64,000 bases of DNA from Paenibacillus durus ATCC 35681 (lineage in GTDB: Bacteria > Bacillota > Bacilli > Paenibacillales > Paenibacillaceae): the NCBI RefSeq assembly GCF_000993825.1, contig NZ_CP011114.1:1302001-1366000 (forward strand), read 5' to 3'. The notes beneath the pieces are model-generated. The model was given only the letters and a program-made list of their open reading frames with translations. It was not told where the DNA came from and did no database searches. Made by a program: the position numbers and the translations under genes. Shown one piece after another: positions 52,372-61,117 of this stretch; position 1 is the first letter of the stretch, and each line of letters opens with the position of its first letter.

Positions 52372-53622
52372 TTAGTTTCCGGCTGTTCCCGCGCTTGCCG
52401 CGACCGCTTCTTCCGTATCGGCATTCAGGGAGTCATAGATGGCTTCCACCAGCAGGTCAAGTTCCGGCAGCTGCTCCGGCTTTAAGGCGGAGTTGATTTC
52501 AAAAGGCTCGCCGATGAACTCGATTTTTTTCATACTCTCCAGGATTTCGGTCATTTCCCTTACGGCGGCGTTGGCCCAAGTATAGTTGCCCACAAGGGAA
52601 ACTTTGCGGTTCTGCAGGTTCAGGGACGCCATTTCATGCAGCAGAGCCTGCATGCCGTGATACAGACCCAGGTTATAGGTAGGCGAGCCGAAGACCAGAT
52701 GGCTGAATTTCCAGGCGTCCGAGATGATATAAGATGGGTGGGTCTTGGACACATCGTACATGCGGATATCCTGAACCCCCTTGGCCGAAAGCTTGGATGC
52801 GATCAGGTTCATCACGTTCTCCGTATTGCCGTACATGGACGCATACACCAGCACCACGCCGGTCTTCTCCGGCTGATAGGTACTCCACTTCTGATATCTG
52901 TCCAGAATGTACGACAGGTTCTCGCGCCACACCGGACCATGCAGCGGACAGATCATTTCGATGTCCTGCTTGGCTACTTTTTTCAGCACCGTCTGCACTT
53001 GAGGTCCGTATTTGCCTACAATATTGGAGTAATAGCGGCGGGACTCCTCCAGGTACACTCCGTCAAAATCGGTCTGGTCGGAGAAAATATTCCCCGAAAG
53101 CGAACCGAAGCAGCCAAAGGCGTCGGCGGAGAACAGGATTTTCTTCGAGACTTCATAGGTGAACATAACTTCAGGCCAATGGACAAACGGAGCCATCATG
53201 AAGCGCAGCGTATGCTCTCCGAGCGACAGCTCCTCGCCTTCTTTGACGATGAGGTAATTGTCCGGCTTGCTGAAGTTATAGAACTGCTCCATGAACTGGA
53301 ACGTCTTCTTATTGCCGACAATTTTCAATTCCGGATAACGGCGGACGAGCTCCTCGATATTGGCGCAATGGTCGGGCTCCATATGGCCCACAACGAGATA
53401 ATCCAGCGTCCGGCCACCCAGCACATGCTCGATATTCTCCAGAAATTGTGCGCTGATTGCGGAATCCACCGTGTCCATAAGCGCGGTCTTTTCGTCCATG
53501 ATTAAATAGGAATTATAGGCAACTCCTTGAGGCAGCGGGAACATATTCTCGAAACGTTCCAGTCTTTTGTCGGTGCCACCCACCCAGTAGATCGCGGGCG
53601 CGATTTCTTGAACATTGTACAT
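52372..53622 (-). CDS. A-type flavoprotein (FprA, NO/O2 reductase)
   Basis: 416 residues from the ATG at 53622 (GGAGGG six bases upstream). The N-terminal metallo-beta-lactamase domain carries the diiron site with GHMEPDHCAN, a later His in PFVHWPEVM, an Asp in FSADAFG, and His in CPLHGPVWR. The C-terminal flavodoxin domain binds FMN at VYASMYGNTENV. There is no rubredoxin domain. Such proteins reduce NO or O2 to protect anaerobic metabolism. An FNR-type box at -41.5 suggests induction at low oxygen. Confidence 0.92.
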   Translation of the reverse strand: MYNVQEIAPAIYWVGGTDKRLERFENMFPLPQGVAYNSYLIMDEKTALMDTVDSAISAQFLENIEHVLGGRTLDYLVVGHMEPDHCANIEELVRRYPELKIVGNKKTFQFMEQFYNFSKPDNYLIVKEGEELSLGEHTLRFMMAPFVHWPEVMFTYEVSKKILFSADAFGCFGSLSGNIFSDQTDFDGVYLEESRRYYSNIVGKYGPQVQTVLKKVAKQDIEMICPLHGPVWRENLSYILDRYQKWSTYQPEKTGVVLVYASMYGNTENVMNLIASKLSAKGVQDIRMYDVSKTHPSYIISDAWKFSHLVFGSPTYNLGLYHGMQALLHEMASLNLQNRKVSLVGNYTWANAAVREMTEILESMKKIEFIGEPFEINSALKPEQLPELDLLVEAIYDSLNADTEEAVAASAGTAGN

Positions 53623-53658
53623 TGGTATTCCCTCCACATGCTTAAAAATTTTTCTATT

Positions 53659-53700
53659 ACTATAACAACAAATACTGACAAAATAATTGATATATATCAT
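53659..53700 (-). promoter_or_regulatory. FNR/CRP-type site and promoter of the flavoprotein gene
   Basis: TTGATATATATCAT (53687-53700) fits TTGAT-N4-ATCAA with one mismatch. TATAGT (plus 53659-53664 read on the minus strand) is a good -10, placing the start near 53652 and the box centre about 41.5 bases upstream, the classic class II position. There is no good -35 hexamer, as expected for activator dependence. Confidence 0.65.
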
Positions 53701-53829
53701 GTTGACGGAAAAATCAGGCAGACAGCTGCGGAAAAAGCGGGGCGGAGACTGGAAACCGCGCAAATTTAAACTAAATATTACAATATGGAAAACTTTCGGC
53801 GCCGGGCAGCTAAAAATGGATGGAAACGC

Positions 53830-53888
53830 AAAAAGAACCCTGACCAGGGCTGTATTTAAAATAAAGTTCAGCTCTGGCAGGGTTTTTG
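53830..53888. terminator. Terminator of rpoN
   Basis: GAACCCTG and CAGGGTT arms, extended by CCAGGGCTG/CAGCTCTGG, with A and T runs outside. It works for either strand. Confidence 0.8.
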
Positions 53889-53906
53889 CAATTTTGAAAA
53901 GAAGAG

Positions 53907-55268
53907 CTAAAAACGCTTTCGCTTGGCGGATGACAGGATGCGCATTTCCTCCCGGTACTTGGCCACGGTCCGGCGCGACACCTCAAGCCCTTCCTGCGTC
54001 AGCAGCTCTGTAATCGCCTGATCGGACAGCGGTTTCCGTTTGTCCTCTCCGTCGATCAATGCCTTAATACGCAGTTTCACACTTTCCGAGGATGCGGCGT
54101 CCCCGTCCGCCGACGCGAGGGAAGAGGTGAAAAAGTATTTCAGCTCGAATAATCCCCGGGGGGTCTGCATGTATTTATTGCCGACGGCCCGGCTGATTGT
54201 GGATTCATGAAGGCCCGTTTGCTCCGCAATCTCTTTCTGAGTCAGCGGCTTCAGTCCTTGAATGCCCTGCTCGAAGAAATCCCGCTGCATTTCCACGATG
54301 GCCCGCGACACGCGCAGCAGTGTTGTGCGGCGCTGCTCCAGGCTTTTGATCAGCCAGGAAGCCGCTGCCATCCGGTCGTGAATATACTGACAGGCTTCGT
54401 CCCGGTTCCGCTGTTCTCTCAGCAGCCGGTTATAGTATGCATTGATCGAGACGCGCGGCGCGCCGGTCTCATTGACGGATACCGTGTACTCGCCGCCGGT
54501 TTTTTCCACGATAATATCGGCAATAACCGTCTGTCGCTCCTGGCCGGCAAACGGCGCACCTGGACGCGGATTCAGCCTGCGGATGGAATCGGCTATCTCC
54601 TGCACCTCCAGAATGTCCGTTCCGAGCGCATCCGCGATCTTTTGCAGCCGGTTAGCCGCCAGGTCTTCCAGATGCCGCTCCACGACCCGGACGATAGGGC
54701 CATCCCCGGTACCGTCTCTCCGAAGCTGGAGAAGGAGACACTCCTCCAGACTGCGGGCCGCAATTCCCGCCGGATCGAAGCGCTGAATCAGCGCCAGCAT
54801 CTTTTCCGCCTCATCCGCAGAAGCTCCCGATAAGCGGACATCCGATTTCATGTCAAGTTCCAAGTAACCTTTTTCATCCAGATTGCCGATTAGATACAAC
54901 GCCGTTCTGTATTCACTTTCGGTGAGTCCGCGAATCAGCCCCAGCTGCTTTTTCAAATGCTCATAGAGCGTATCGGCCGGATTGGCCATCACAGCCAGCA
55001 GATCGAAAGTCTGTGTACTTGAGGAATGCGCATATCCATCTCCGGCGCGGCTGCCGTCATCATCTTTCCGAGTTGCGGACGGCTCGGCGCCGATACCTAC
55101 GGTTAAATCGGTTTCTTGCAGATCGATCACCGGATTGTCGTTGGCCTGCTCGCGCAGATAGGATAGCAGCTCGGCCGACGAGTACTGCAGCATTTGAATC
55201 GCCTGCCGAAGTTCGGGTGTCATGGCCAGTTTTAGCGCTTGCTCTTGTTTGAGTCCGAATTGTATCAT
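53907..55268 (-). CDS. rpoN: RNA polymerase sigma-54 factor
   Basis: 453 residues from the ATG at 55268, where the conserved N-terminus begins. Region I is LKQEQALKLAMTPELRQAIQ with MLQYS, the activator-interacting part. The core-binding domain fills the middle (about 100-290). The helix-turn-helix is TQKEIAEQTGLHESTISRAV. The C-terminal RpoN box is SRRTVAKYRE, which reads the -24 element. The long upstream frame lacks homology. It lies beside a LevR-type activator and a sigma-54 promoter, so the gene set is self-contained. The ribosome site is weak. Confidence 0.95.
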   Translation of the reverse strand: MIQFGLKQEQALKLAMTPELRQAIQMLQYSSAELLSYLREQANDNPVIDLQETDLTVGIGAEPSATRKDDDGSRAGDGYAHSSSTQTFDLLAVMANPADTLYEHLKKQLGLIRGLTESEYRTALYLIGNLDEKGYLELDMKSDVRLSGASADEAEKMLALIQRFDPAGIAARSLEECLLLQLRRDGTGDGPIVRVVERHLEDLAANRLQKIADALGTDILEVQEIADSIRRLNPRPGAPFAGQERQTVIADIIVEKTGGEYTVSVNETGAPRVSINAYYNRLLREQRNRDEACQYIHDRMAAASWLIKSLEQRRTTLLRVSRAIVEMQRDFFEQGIQGLKPLTQKEIAEQTGLHESTISRAVGNKYMQTPRGLFELKYFFTSSLASADGDAASSESVKLRIKALIDGEDKRKPLSDQAITELLTQEGLEVSRRTVAKYREEMRILSSAKRKRF

Positions 55269-55440
55269 GTAAGTGCTTTCAACCCCTTCTGGAATGAAAC
55301 CGCAGCAGTTTGAGAGGAAGCTCAGCCTTCTCATGCCGGCTATCCATAACTTTATATCTCCATTTTTGTGAATTTAGAACCGTGATCACAGTACATTTAT
55401 CACAGTTTCCAGAAAATTTTTGTGGCCTGCCAAAAAGATT

Positions 55441-55497
55441 TATAATAGAGATTCGTCCTTGGCTCCTATATACTTGAAACGAACGGAAGCGCTTTAG
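55441..55497 (+). promoter_or_regulatory. levR promoter with cre-like site
   Basis: TATAAT at 55441-55446 is a likely -10 (the -35 is poor). CGGAAGCGCTTTAG (55484-55497) matches the core of a CcpA cre site and lies in the early transcript, where it could act as a roadblock under glucose repression. Confidence 0.5.
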
Positions 55498-55526
55498 TTA
55501 GGAATGCTTAGTCCGGAGGTGCAAAG

Positions 55527-58313
55527 GTGAGAAGAATAGATAAGATTTTGGAGTATATTGCCGAAAAAACGAAGGGATTTCCGGAGGAGGCTTTGCTTCA
55601 ATGCGAAGGAATTACGGCTGCGGAAATTGCGGCGAACCAGGACATGCTCAGAAACAATGTAAGCAAGGAATTGAATGAGCTCCTCCGCGCAGACCGGATT
55701 ATTAAAATTAAGGGAAGACCGGTCAAATTTCTTCATAAACAGACCATTGAGGAGATATTTCGCGTTCACCTGAAAGAGAAGCAAATCGAAGTGAACAGCC
55801 TTGGGGAAATACTGCAGACGGGAGAGCGGGAGGACCCTTTTTATTCTCTGATCGGTTTCAAAGGCAGCATGCGCAATCAGGTGGAGCAGGGCAAAGCGGC
55901 CATTCTGTACCCGCCAAGGGGACTGCATACGCTCATTGTTGGCCAGACGGGCGTTGGGAAGACGATGTTTGCCAAATTGATGTACAACTACGGCAAGCAC
56001 ATGAAGCGGTTTACCGAGCAGGCGCCTTTTATCGTGTTCAACTGCGCCGACTATTATAATAATCCCCAGCTGCTGCTGTCCCATATTTTCGGTCATGTAA
56101 AAGGAGCTTTTACCGGAGCGGATCAGGAGAAGCAGGGGCTTGTGGAAAAAGCCGACGGCGGAATCCTGTTCCTGGATGAGATTCACCGTCTGCCGCCGGA
56201 AGGCCAGGAAATGATTTTCTATTTTATGGATACCCATACGTACAATAAATTGGGCGAATCGGAGCGCAAACGGAGCGCGAATGTGCTGCTTGTCGCGGCA
56301 ACGACGGAAGATCCGGGATCGTCCATGCTGAAGACCTTTATCAGACGTATCCCGATTACCATCAACATCCCTCCTTTTCAGGAACGGATGCCCTTGGAAC
56401 AGCTGCAAATCCTGAAGCATCTGCTGGAGAGTGAGGCCCTTCGCGTCAACAAGCCGATCCGGGTTGATCAGGAAGTCGCCAAAGCGCTGATCGGCAGCGT
56501 CACCTATGGCAACATCGGGCAGCTCAAGTCGAATATCCAGCTCGTCTGCGCCAAGGGCTTTCTGGACAGCATTCGCGAGAATAAGGACGAAATCGGATTG
56601 GATTTCAAGGTGCTGCCGGGCAACATCAGGGAGGGGCTGTTTAACATTGGCAAAAGCCGCAGGGAAAGCGAAGAACTGGGGTCCATCTCCTCCCAGCTAT
56701 ACATTACTCCCGAAGGCAGCCATGCCACGGAAGAAGATGTGCTTGAGCCGCCGTTCAACCTCTACAAGCTGATTGAAGACAAAATTAGCCTGCTGAAGGA
56801 TGAGGGCCTTGACGACAGCTACATTAATAAATTTATCACTACAGACGTTAACATCCATATTAAAAGCTTTTATAACCGTTTTTATAATCAGAAAGGCAGC
56901 AGGGAACGGATTCTCAAAATTGTCGACAAGGAAATTCTCGAATTTGCCGATCAGGTCAAAATGCTGGTTGAGCAGGAGCTGAACCGCAGGTACAGCGACC
57001 GGTTCGTCTATGCCTTCAGTCTGCATCTGAGCGCTTTCCTCAAGCGGATCCGGGAGAAGAAGTACGGAGGCAAGCCCGTCTATGATCCCATTGACCAGGA
57101 TGATGAAGAATACAAAATGGCGCTGACCATCAAGGACATGATTGAATCCGGCTTCGGGATAAGCGTGCCGGAGGCTGAAATTACGTATGTAGCGATTCTG
57201 CTCAAATCGGTGGAGGAAGAGCGGAAGGGCAATGTGGGAATTATCATAGCAGCGCACGGCAACAGTACGGCAACCAGTATTGCCGGCGTTGTCGACAGCC
57301 TGCTCGGAAGCTCCAACATTTGCGCGGTGGACATGCCGCTCGATGTCAGCCCAAGAGAGATTCTGGAGATTATTGTCGACAAGGTAAAGAGTATTGACAA
57401 CGGCAGAGGCGTGTTGCTGCTGGTGGACATGGGCTCCCTGCTCAATTTCGAAAGGACGATTGTGGAACGGCTCGGGATCAAGGTGAAGACCATTGATATG
57501 GTGTCCACGCCGCTTGCACTTGAGGCCGTCCGGAAGGCTAATCTGCTTGATATGGAGCTTGAGGAGATTTACCGTTCGCTTAAAGATTTCAGAGGCTACA
57601 ACAATCTGGAAGCAGCGGAAGGCGCGATTTTGGACAATAAGGTCATCATTACGGTCTGTTCATCCGGCAAAGGCGCCGCGGTCAAGGTTAAGGAATTTGT
57701 CGAGAAGATCGTTTACGACCTTACGCAGAGAAAAATAACGGTTATCCCTGCAAAGATCAGGGAATTGGATAAAGTGGTCAAAGAGCAGCAGGCCAAGCAG
57801 AGTGTTCTGGCCGTGATTGGAGTCAAGCGGCCGGGCGACCGCAATGTACCATTCATTCCCCTTGAGCAATTGATCGACGCAAGCGGTGAGGAGCTGCTGA
57901 GAGAGCTGCTGCTGAACCATGAGCTGCCCGTAGTACAGGAGAGCCAGAGTGTGGTTATCAAGGATCTGTGCGAAGACAGCCTGAAGGAATTCCTGACCTA
58001 TCTGAATCCCCACAAAATACTGGGCTCCCTGATGAGCTTTGTTCAGGAGCTTGAACGCGGGCTGAATACGGATTTCGAATATGCGATGAAGGTCCAGATT
58101 GCGATCCATACGGCTCACGCGCTGGAGCGGATGGTCATTCGCGACGGGCTGGTGTACCGGGGCGAGGCGGAGCTGCTCGATCCTCATATTATGAATGCGG
58201 TGAATCAGGCCTGTGCGATATTTTCTTCCGGTATTAACCTGTCTCTAACGGACGATGAAAAATATTATATTTGCGAAATGCTGAGCGATGTATATAAAAC
58301 AGCCCGTCTATAA
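55527..58313 (+). CDS. levR: LevR-type sigma-54 activator with PTS regulation domains
   Basis: 928 residues from a GTG (GGAGGTG six bases upstream). An N-terminal winged helix covers about 1-75. The AAA+ domain spans about 100-340: Walker A VGQTGVGKT, the sigma-54 contact loop GAFTGA (193-198) and Walker B GGILFLDEIHRLP. A PRD (about 430-560), an EIIA-Man-like domain (IIIAAHGNSTATSI, phosphorylatable His), an EIIB-like domain (about 690-790) and a second PRD (about 825-928) follow. LevR of Bacillus activates the levanase PTS operon and is switched by phosphorylation from HPr and EII. The PTS operon directly downstream is the obvious target. Confidence 0.95.
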   Translation: MRRIDKILEYIAEKTKGFPEEALLQCEGITAAEIAANQDMLRNNVSKELNELLRADRIIKIKGRPVKFLHKQTIEEIFRVHLKEKQIEVNSLGEILQTGEREDPFYSLIGFKGSMRNQVEQGKAAILYPPRGLHTLIVGQTGVGKTMFAKLMYNYGKHMKRFTEQAPFIVFNCADYYNNPQLLLSHIFGHVKGAFTGADQEKQGLVEKADGGILFLDEIHRLPPEGQEMIFYFMDTHTYNKLGESERKRSANVLLVAATTEDPGSSMLKTFIRRIPITINIPPFQERMPLEQLQILKHLLESEALRVNKPIRVDQEVAKALIGSVTYGNIGQLKSNIQLVCAKGFLDSIRENKDEIGLDFKVLPGNIREGLFNIGKSRRESEELGSISSQLYITPEGSHATEEDVLEPPFNLYKLIEDKISLLKDEGLDDSYINKFITTDVNIHIKSFYNRFYNQKGSRERILKIVDKEILEFADQVKMLVEQELNRRYSDRFVYAFSLHLSAFLKRIREKKYGGKPVYDPIDQDDEEYKMALTIKDMIESGFGISVPEAEITYVAILLKSVEEERKGNVGIIIAAHGNSTATSIAGVVDSLLGSSNICAVDMPLDVSPREILEIIVDKVKSIDNGRGVLLLVDMGSLLNFERTIVERLGIKVKTIDMVSTPLALEAVRKANLLDMELEEIYRSLKDFRGYNNLEAAEGAILDNKVIITVCSSGKGAAVKVKEFVEKIVYDLTQRKITVIPAKIRELDKVVKEQQAKQSVLAVIGVKRPGDRNVPFIPLEQLIDASGEELLRELLLNHELPVVQESQSVVIKDLCEDSLKEFLTYLNPHKILGSLMSFVQELERGLNTDFEYAMKVQIAIHTAHALERMVIRDGLVYRGEAELLDPHIMNAVNQACAIFSSGINLSLTDDEKYYICEMLSDVYKTARL

Positions 58314-58320
58314 TGACGAA

Positions 58321-58351
58321 GTGTATGAAGCGTTTACATTTGTGTATGAAG
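58321..58351 (+). promoter_or_regulatory. Probable upstream activator site for LevR
   Basis: GTGTATGAAG occurs at 58321-58330 and 58342-58351, 21 bases apart (two helical turns), some 130 bases before the -24 element. A third, inverted copy CTTCATACA lies at 58441-58449. Confidence 0.65.
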
Positions 58352-58392
58352 AACGCATGTCCTAAATGAATTTACGTTTTTTTCCAGACTAA

Positions 58393-58418
58393 AATCCCTG
58401 GCGATGCCGGGGATTTTT
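58393..58418 (+). terminator. Terminator of the levR gene
   Basis: AATCCC and GGGATT, with an inner GGC/GCC stem, followed by five T. It lies between the activator sites and the PTS promoter. Confidence 0.78.
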
Positions 58419-58455
58419 ATGTTTTGCCTAAAGATTTTCTCTTCATACAGAAGTT

Positions 58456-58472
58456 TGGCACGGGTCTTGCAT
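58456..58472 (+). promoter_or_regulatory. Sigma-54 (-24/-12) promoter of the PTS operon
   Basis: TGGCACGGGTCTTGCAT matches the TGGCAC-N5-TTGCA/T consensus without mismatch. The start should be about 12 bases downstream, near 58484. Confidence 0.92.
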
Positions 58473-58510
58473 ATCTAATATAGGCGTAAGGAACTTAGGG
58501 GGTGAGACAA

Positions 58511-58930
58511 ATGATAGGAGTTATTGTAGGCACTCACGGAAAATTTTCCGAGGAACTGCTGAGGTCGACATCTATGGTCTTCGGTGAGCTGGAGAATGTG
58601 GCCGGTGTGACGTTTGAACCTGGTGAAAGCGTTAACGGGCTCGTTGATAAGTTCAAAGCGGCGCTGGATACGATTGATTGGAGCGACGGTCTTATTTTTC
58701 TTGTTGATCTGTTCGGGGGCAGCCCCTACAACGCAGCCAGCCGGATTGCCGCAAACTATGAGAACATGGACATTGTGTCCGGAGTTAATCTGCCCATGAT
58801 CGTTGACGTTATGGTGAACAGATCGACGGAACAATTAGGAGATTTGGCCGATCTGGCGATCCGCGCCGGGCAGGATTCAATGAAATCGTTCCGCAGCATA
58901 AAAAACAGCCAAACAGAGGAGGAATTGTAA
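58511..58930 (+). CDS. PTS mannose/fructose-family IIA component
   Basis: 139 residues from the ATG at 58511 (GGGGGTGAG six bases upstream). The phosphorylated His9 lies in GVIVGTHGKFSEEL, which defines the EIIA-Man domain. DGLIFLVDLFGGSPYNAASR is the usual second motif. It receives phosphate from HPr and passes it to the IIB subunit encoded next. It may also phosphorylate the LevR activator. It ends directly before the IIB start. Confidence 0.93.
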   Translation: MIGVIVGTHGKFSEELLRSTSMVFGELENVAGVTFEPGESVNGLVDKFKAALDTIDWSDGLIFLVDLFGGSPYNAASRIAANYENMDIVSGVNLPMIVDVMVNRSTEQLGDLADLAIRAGQDSMKSFRSIKNSQTEEEL

Positions 58931-59413
58931 ATGGAAATTTCATTTGTTCGTATCGATGACCGTTTGATTCACGGCCAGGTGGCGACCGTATGGGTAAAGG
59001 AAACAAAATGCAACAAGATTATCGCGGTCAGCGATGAAGTGGCAGCGGATACATTGCGGAAGACACTGCTCCTTCAAGTGTCTCCTCCAGGAATAAAAGC
59101 CTATGTCGTGACCATCGACAAAGCGATCGAGGCGTATAACAATCCGAAATATGCGGATTTCAAGACCTTATTTCTTTTTACGAATCCGACAGATGTGCTT
59201 CGTGTAGTGGAAGGCGGAGTGCCGTTCAAGTCGGTGAATGTCGGCGGAATGTGCTACAAGGAAGGCAAGACACAGATTACGGGGGCGGTATCCGTCGACA
59301 AGCAGGACGTCGATGCTTTCCGCAAGCTTCATGAAAAGGGAATCGAATTGGAGATCAGAAAAGTCGCCAGCGATCCAAAGGTGAATCTGATATCCAAGAT
59401 TCAGGATTTATAG
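58931..59413 (+). CDS. PTS mannose/fructose-family IIB component
   Basis: 160 residues. The active His14 is in FVRIDDRLIHGQVATVW. FTNPTDVLRVVEGGVPFKSV and the VNVGGMCYKEGKTQ region are typical of LevE/SorB-like IIB proteins. It transfers phosphate to the incoming sugar at C6 or, in fructose/levan systems, to C1. The choice cannot be read from sequence alone. AGGAGG is about eight bases before the ATG. Confidence 0.93.
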   Translation: MEISFVRIDDRLIHGQVATVWVKETKCNKIIAVSDEVAADTLRKTLLLQVSPPGIKAYVVTIDKAIEAYNNPKYADFKTLFLFTNPTDVLRVVEGGVPFKSVNVGGMCYKEGKTQITGAVSVDKQDVDAFRKLHEKGIELEIRKVASDPKVNLISKIQDL

Positions 59414-59442
59414 CCAAAAGGAAATAAGAGAGGGGTTATGAC

Positions 59443-60213
59443 ATGAGTACTTTTGAAATCGTAATGGTAGCGCTGGTTGCGGCCATATGCGGCATGGGCA
59501 GCGTACTCGACGAAGGACAGACCCACCGGCCTCTGATTGCATGTACGCTAATCGGCCTGGTTCTGGGCGATGTTAAGACAGGGATCATTCTTGGCGGGAC
59601 TTTGGAGCTGATGGCTCTGGGCTGGATGAACGTCGGCGCTTCAATGGCTCCCGACGCCGCGCTCGCAAGTGTGGTATCGACGATCCTTGTTATCGTAGGG
59701 CATCAATCGATAGGCGCGGGGATTGCCGTTGCCATCCCGATTGCCGCCGCCGGTCAGGTACTTACAATTTTTGTCCGGACGATCACCGTATTCTTTCAGC
59801 ATTTGGCGGATAAGTATGCGGAGTCCTCGAATTTCAAGGGAATTGAGCTGTGTCACTTTATAGCGCTGCTGCTTCAGGGTCTGCGCGTCGCATTGCCTGC
59901 AGTTCTGGTAGCGGTTGCAGCTGAAACGGGGCTGGTGACGAGCCTGCTGAATTCAATCCCGGAAGTTGTGACGAGAGGCCTGCAGATTGCGGGCGGATTC
60001 ATCGTCGTCGTCGGTTACGCCATGGTTATTAATATGATGTCCGCCAAATACCTGATGCCGTTCTTCTTCCTTGGCTTCGTCGTCGCCGCCTTTACGGGCA
60101 TTAACCTGGTTGGCTTCGGTATCGTCGGCGCGGTTCTGGCCATTCTGTACATCCAATTGAATCCGAAATATAGCGCCCAGAGCGCGGCGGTAGAAGAAAT
60201 TGATGAGCTCTAG
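59443..60213 (+). CDS. PTS mannose/fructose-family IIC component
   Basis: 256 residues with about seven to eight membrane segments. The early GMGSVLDEGQTHRPLIACTL and GTLELMALGWMNVGASMAPD segments identify the IIC-Man/Sor/Lev family. With IID it forms the membrane translocation unit. It lies 29 bases after IIB and 30 bases before IID. Confidence 0.93.
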   Translation: MSTFEIVMVALVAAICGMGSVLDEGQTHRPLIACTLIGLVLGDVKTGIILGGTLELMALGWMNVGASMAPDAALASVVSTILVIVGHQSIGAGIAVAIPIAAAGQVLTIFVRTITVFFQHLADKYAESSNFKGIELCHFIALLLQGLRVALPAVLVAVAAETGLVTSLLNSIPEVVTRGLQIAGGFIVVVGYAMVINMMSAKYLMPFFFLGFVVAAFTGINLVGFGIVGAVLAILYIQLNPKYSAQSAAVEEIDEL

Positions 60214-60243
60214 CAAGCTTCTGAGGAAAGAGGGGATTATACA

Positions 60244-61068
60244 ATGGAAGAGAAGAAATTAACGAAAAAAGATTTAAACAGCATGTTTGTTCGCTCTTGG
60301 TTTCTGCTTGGATCGTTCAACTTTGAACGGATGCAGTCCATTGGCTTCTGCGTTTCACTGATTCCGGCAATCAAACGGCTGTACAGCAAGAAAGAAGATC
60401 AAAAAGAAGCCTTGAAGAGACATCTGGAGTTCTTCAATACGCAGCCGTTCATCTCGGCCCCGATTATGGGGGTAACGGCCGCGATGGAAGAGCAGAAGGC
60501 CAACGGCCAGCCGATTGACGACGCTACGATCAGCGGGGTGAAAGTCGGCTTGATGGGCCCGCTTGCCGGTGTGGGCGACCCGATTTACTGGGGAACCCTG
60601 CGGCCGGTTCTGGCGGCGCTCGGTGCATCCATTGCTTTGACCGGCAGTATCGTCGGACCGCTGCTGTTCTTCATTCTCTTTAACGTGTGCCGGCTGGCGA
60701 CCAAGTGGTACGGCTTGAAGTACGGCTATGAAAAAGGAACGGAGATTGTGTCCGACATGTCGGGCAACCGGCTGCGCAAGCTTACCGAATCGGCTTCCAT
60801 ACTCGGACTCTTTGTCATGGGGGCGCTGGTTTCCAAGTGGACCAGTCTCAACGTGCCGCTGGTTGTTTCCAAATATACGGGCGCTGACGGCAAAGAAGTC
60901 ATCACTACGGTTCAAATGATTCTGGACCAGCTGATGCCGGGACTGCTTCCTCTTCTTCTGACTTTCCTGTGCATGAAGCTGCTGAAAAAGAAAGTGAACG
61001 CCATTGCACTTATCTTTGCTTTATTTGCGGTAGGCATTATCGGATATTGGCTTGGCGTATTGGCATAA
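60244..61068 (+). CDS. PTS mannose/fructose-family IID component
   Basis: 274 residues. The N-terminus KKDLNSMFVRSWFLLGSFNF with ERMQSIGF, and the motif MGPLAGVGDPIYWGTLRPVL, are signatures of IID-Man proteins. A few membrane helices lie at the C-terminus. It is the last gene of the operon. No clear U-tailed terminator follows, only a GGTTCCA/TGGAACC hairpin at about 61090-61105. Confidence 0.93.
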   Translation: MEEKKLTKKDLNSMFVRSWFLLGSFNFERMQSIGFCVSLIPAIKRLYSKKEDQKEALKRHLEFFNTQPFISAPIMGVTAAMEEQKANGQPIDDATISGVKVGLMGPLAGVGDPIYWGTLRPVLAALGASIALTGSIVGPLLFFILFNVCRLATKWYGLKYGYEKGTEIVSDMSGNRLRKLTESASILGLFVMGALVSKWTSLNVPLVVSKYTGADGKEVITTVQMILDQLMPGLLPLLLTFLCMKLLKKKVNAIALIFALFAVGIIGYWLGVLA

Positions 61069-61117
61069 CGCGGGTATACTAGCCGCCGGGTTCCATGTGG
61101 AACCGTTCATAATGGAG

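Noticed and set aside
52636..53505. 289-residue plus-strand frame over the A-type flavoprotein
   Set aside because: Antisense of a conserved metallo-beta-lactamase and flavodoxin gene; His-rich composition is a mirror artefact.
61090..61105. Terminator of the PTS operon
   Set aside because: GGTTCCA/TGGAACC forms a hairpin but no T-run follows on the plus strand.
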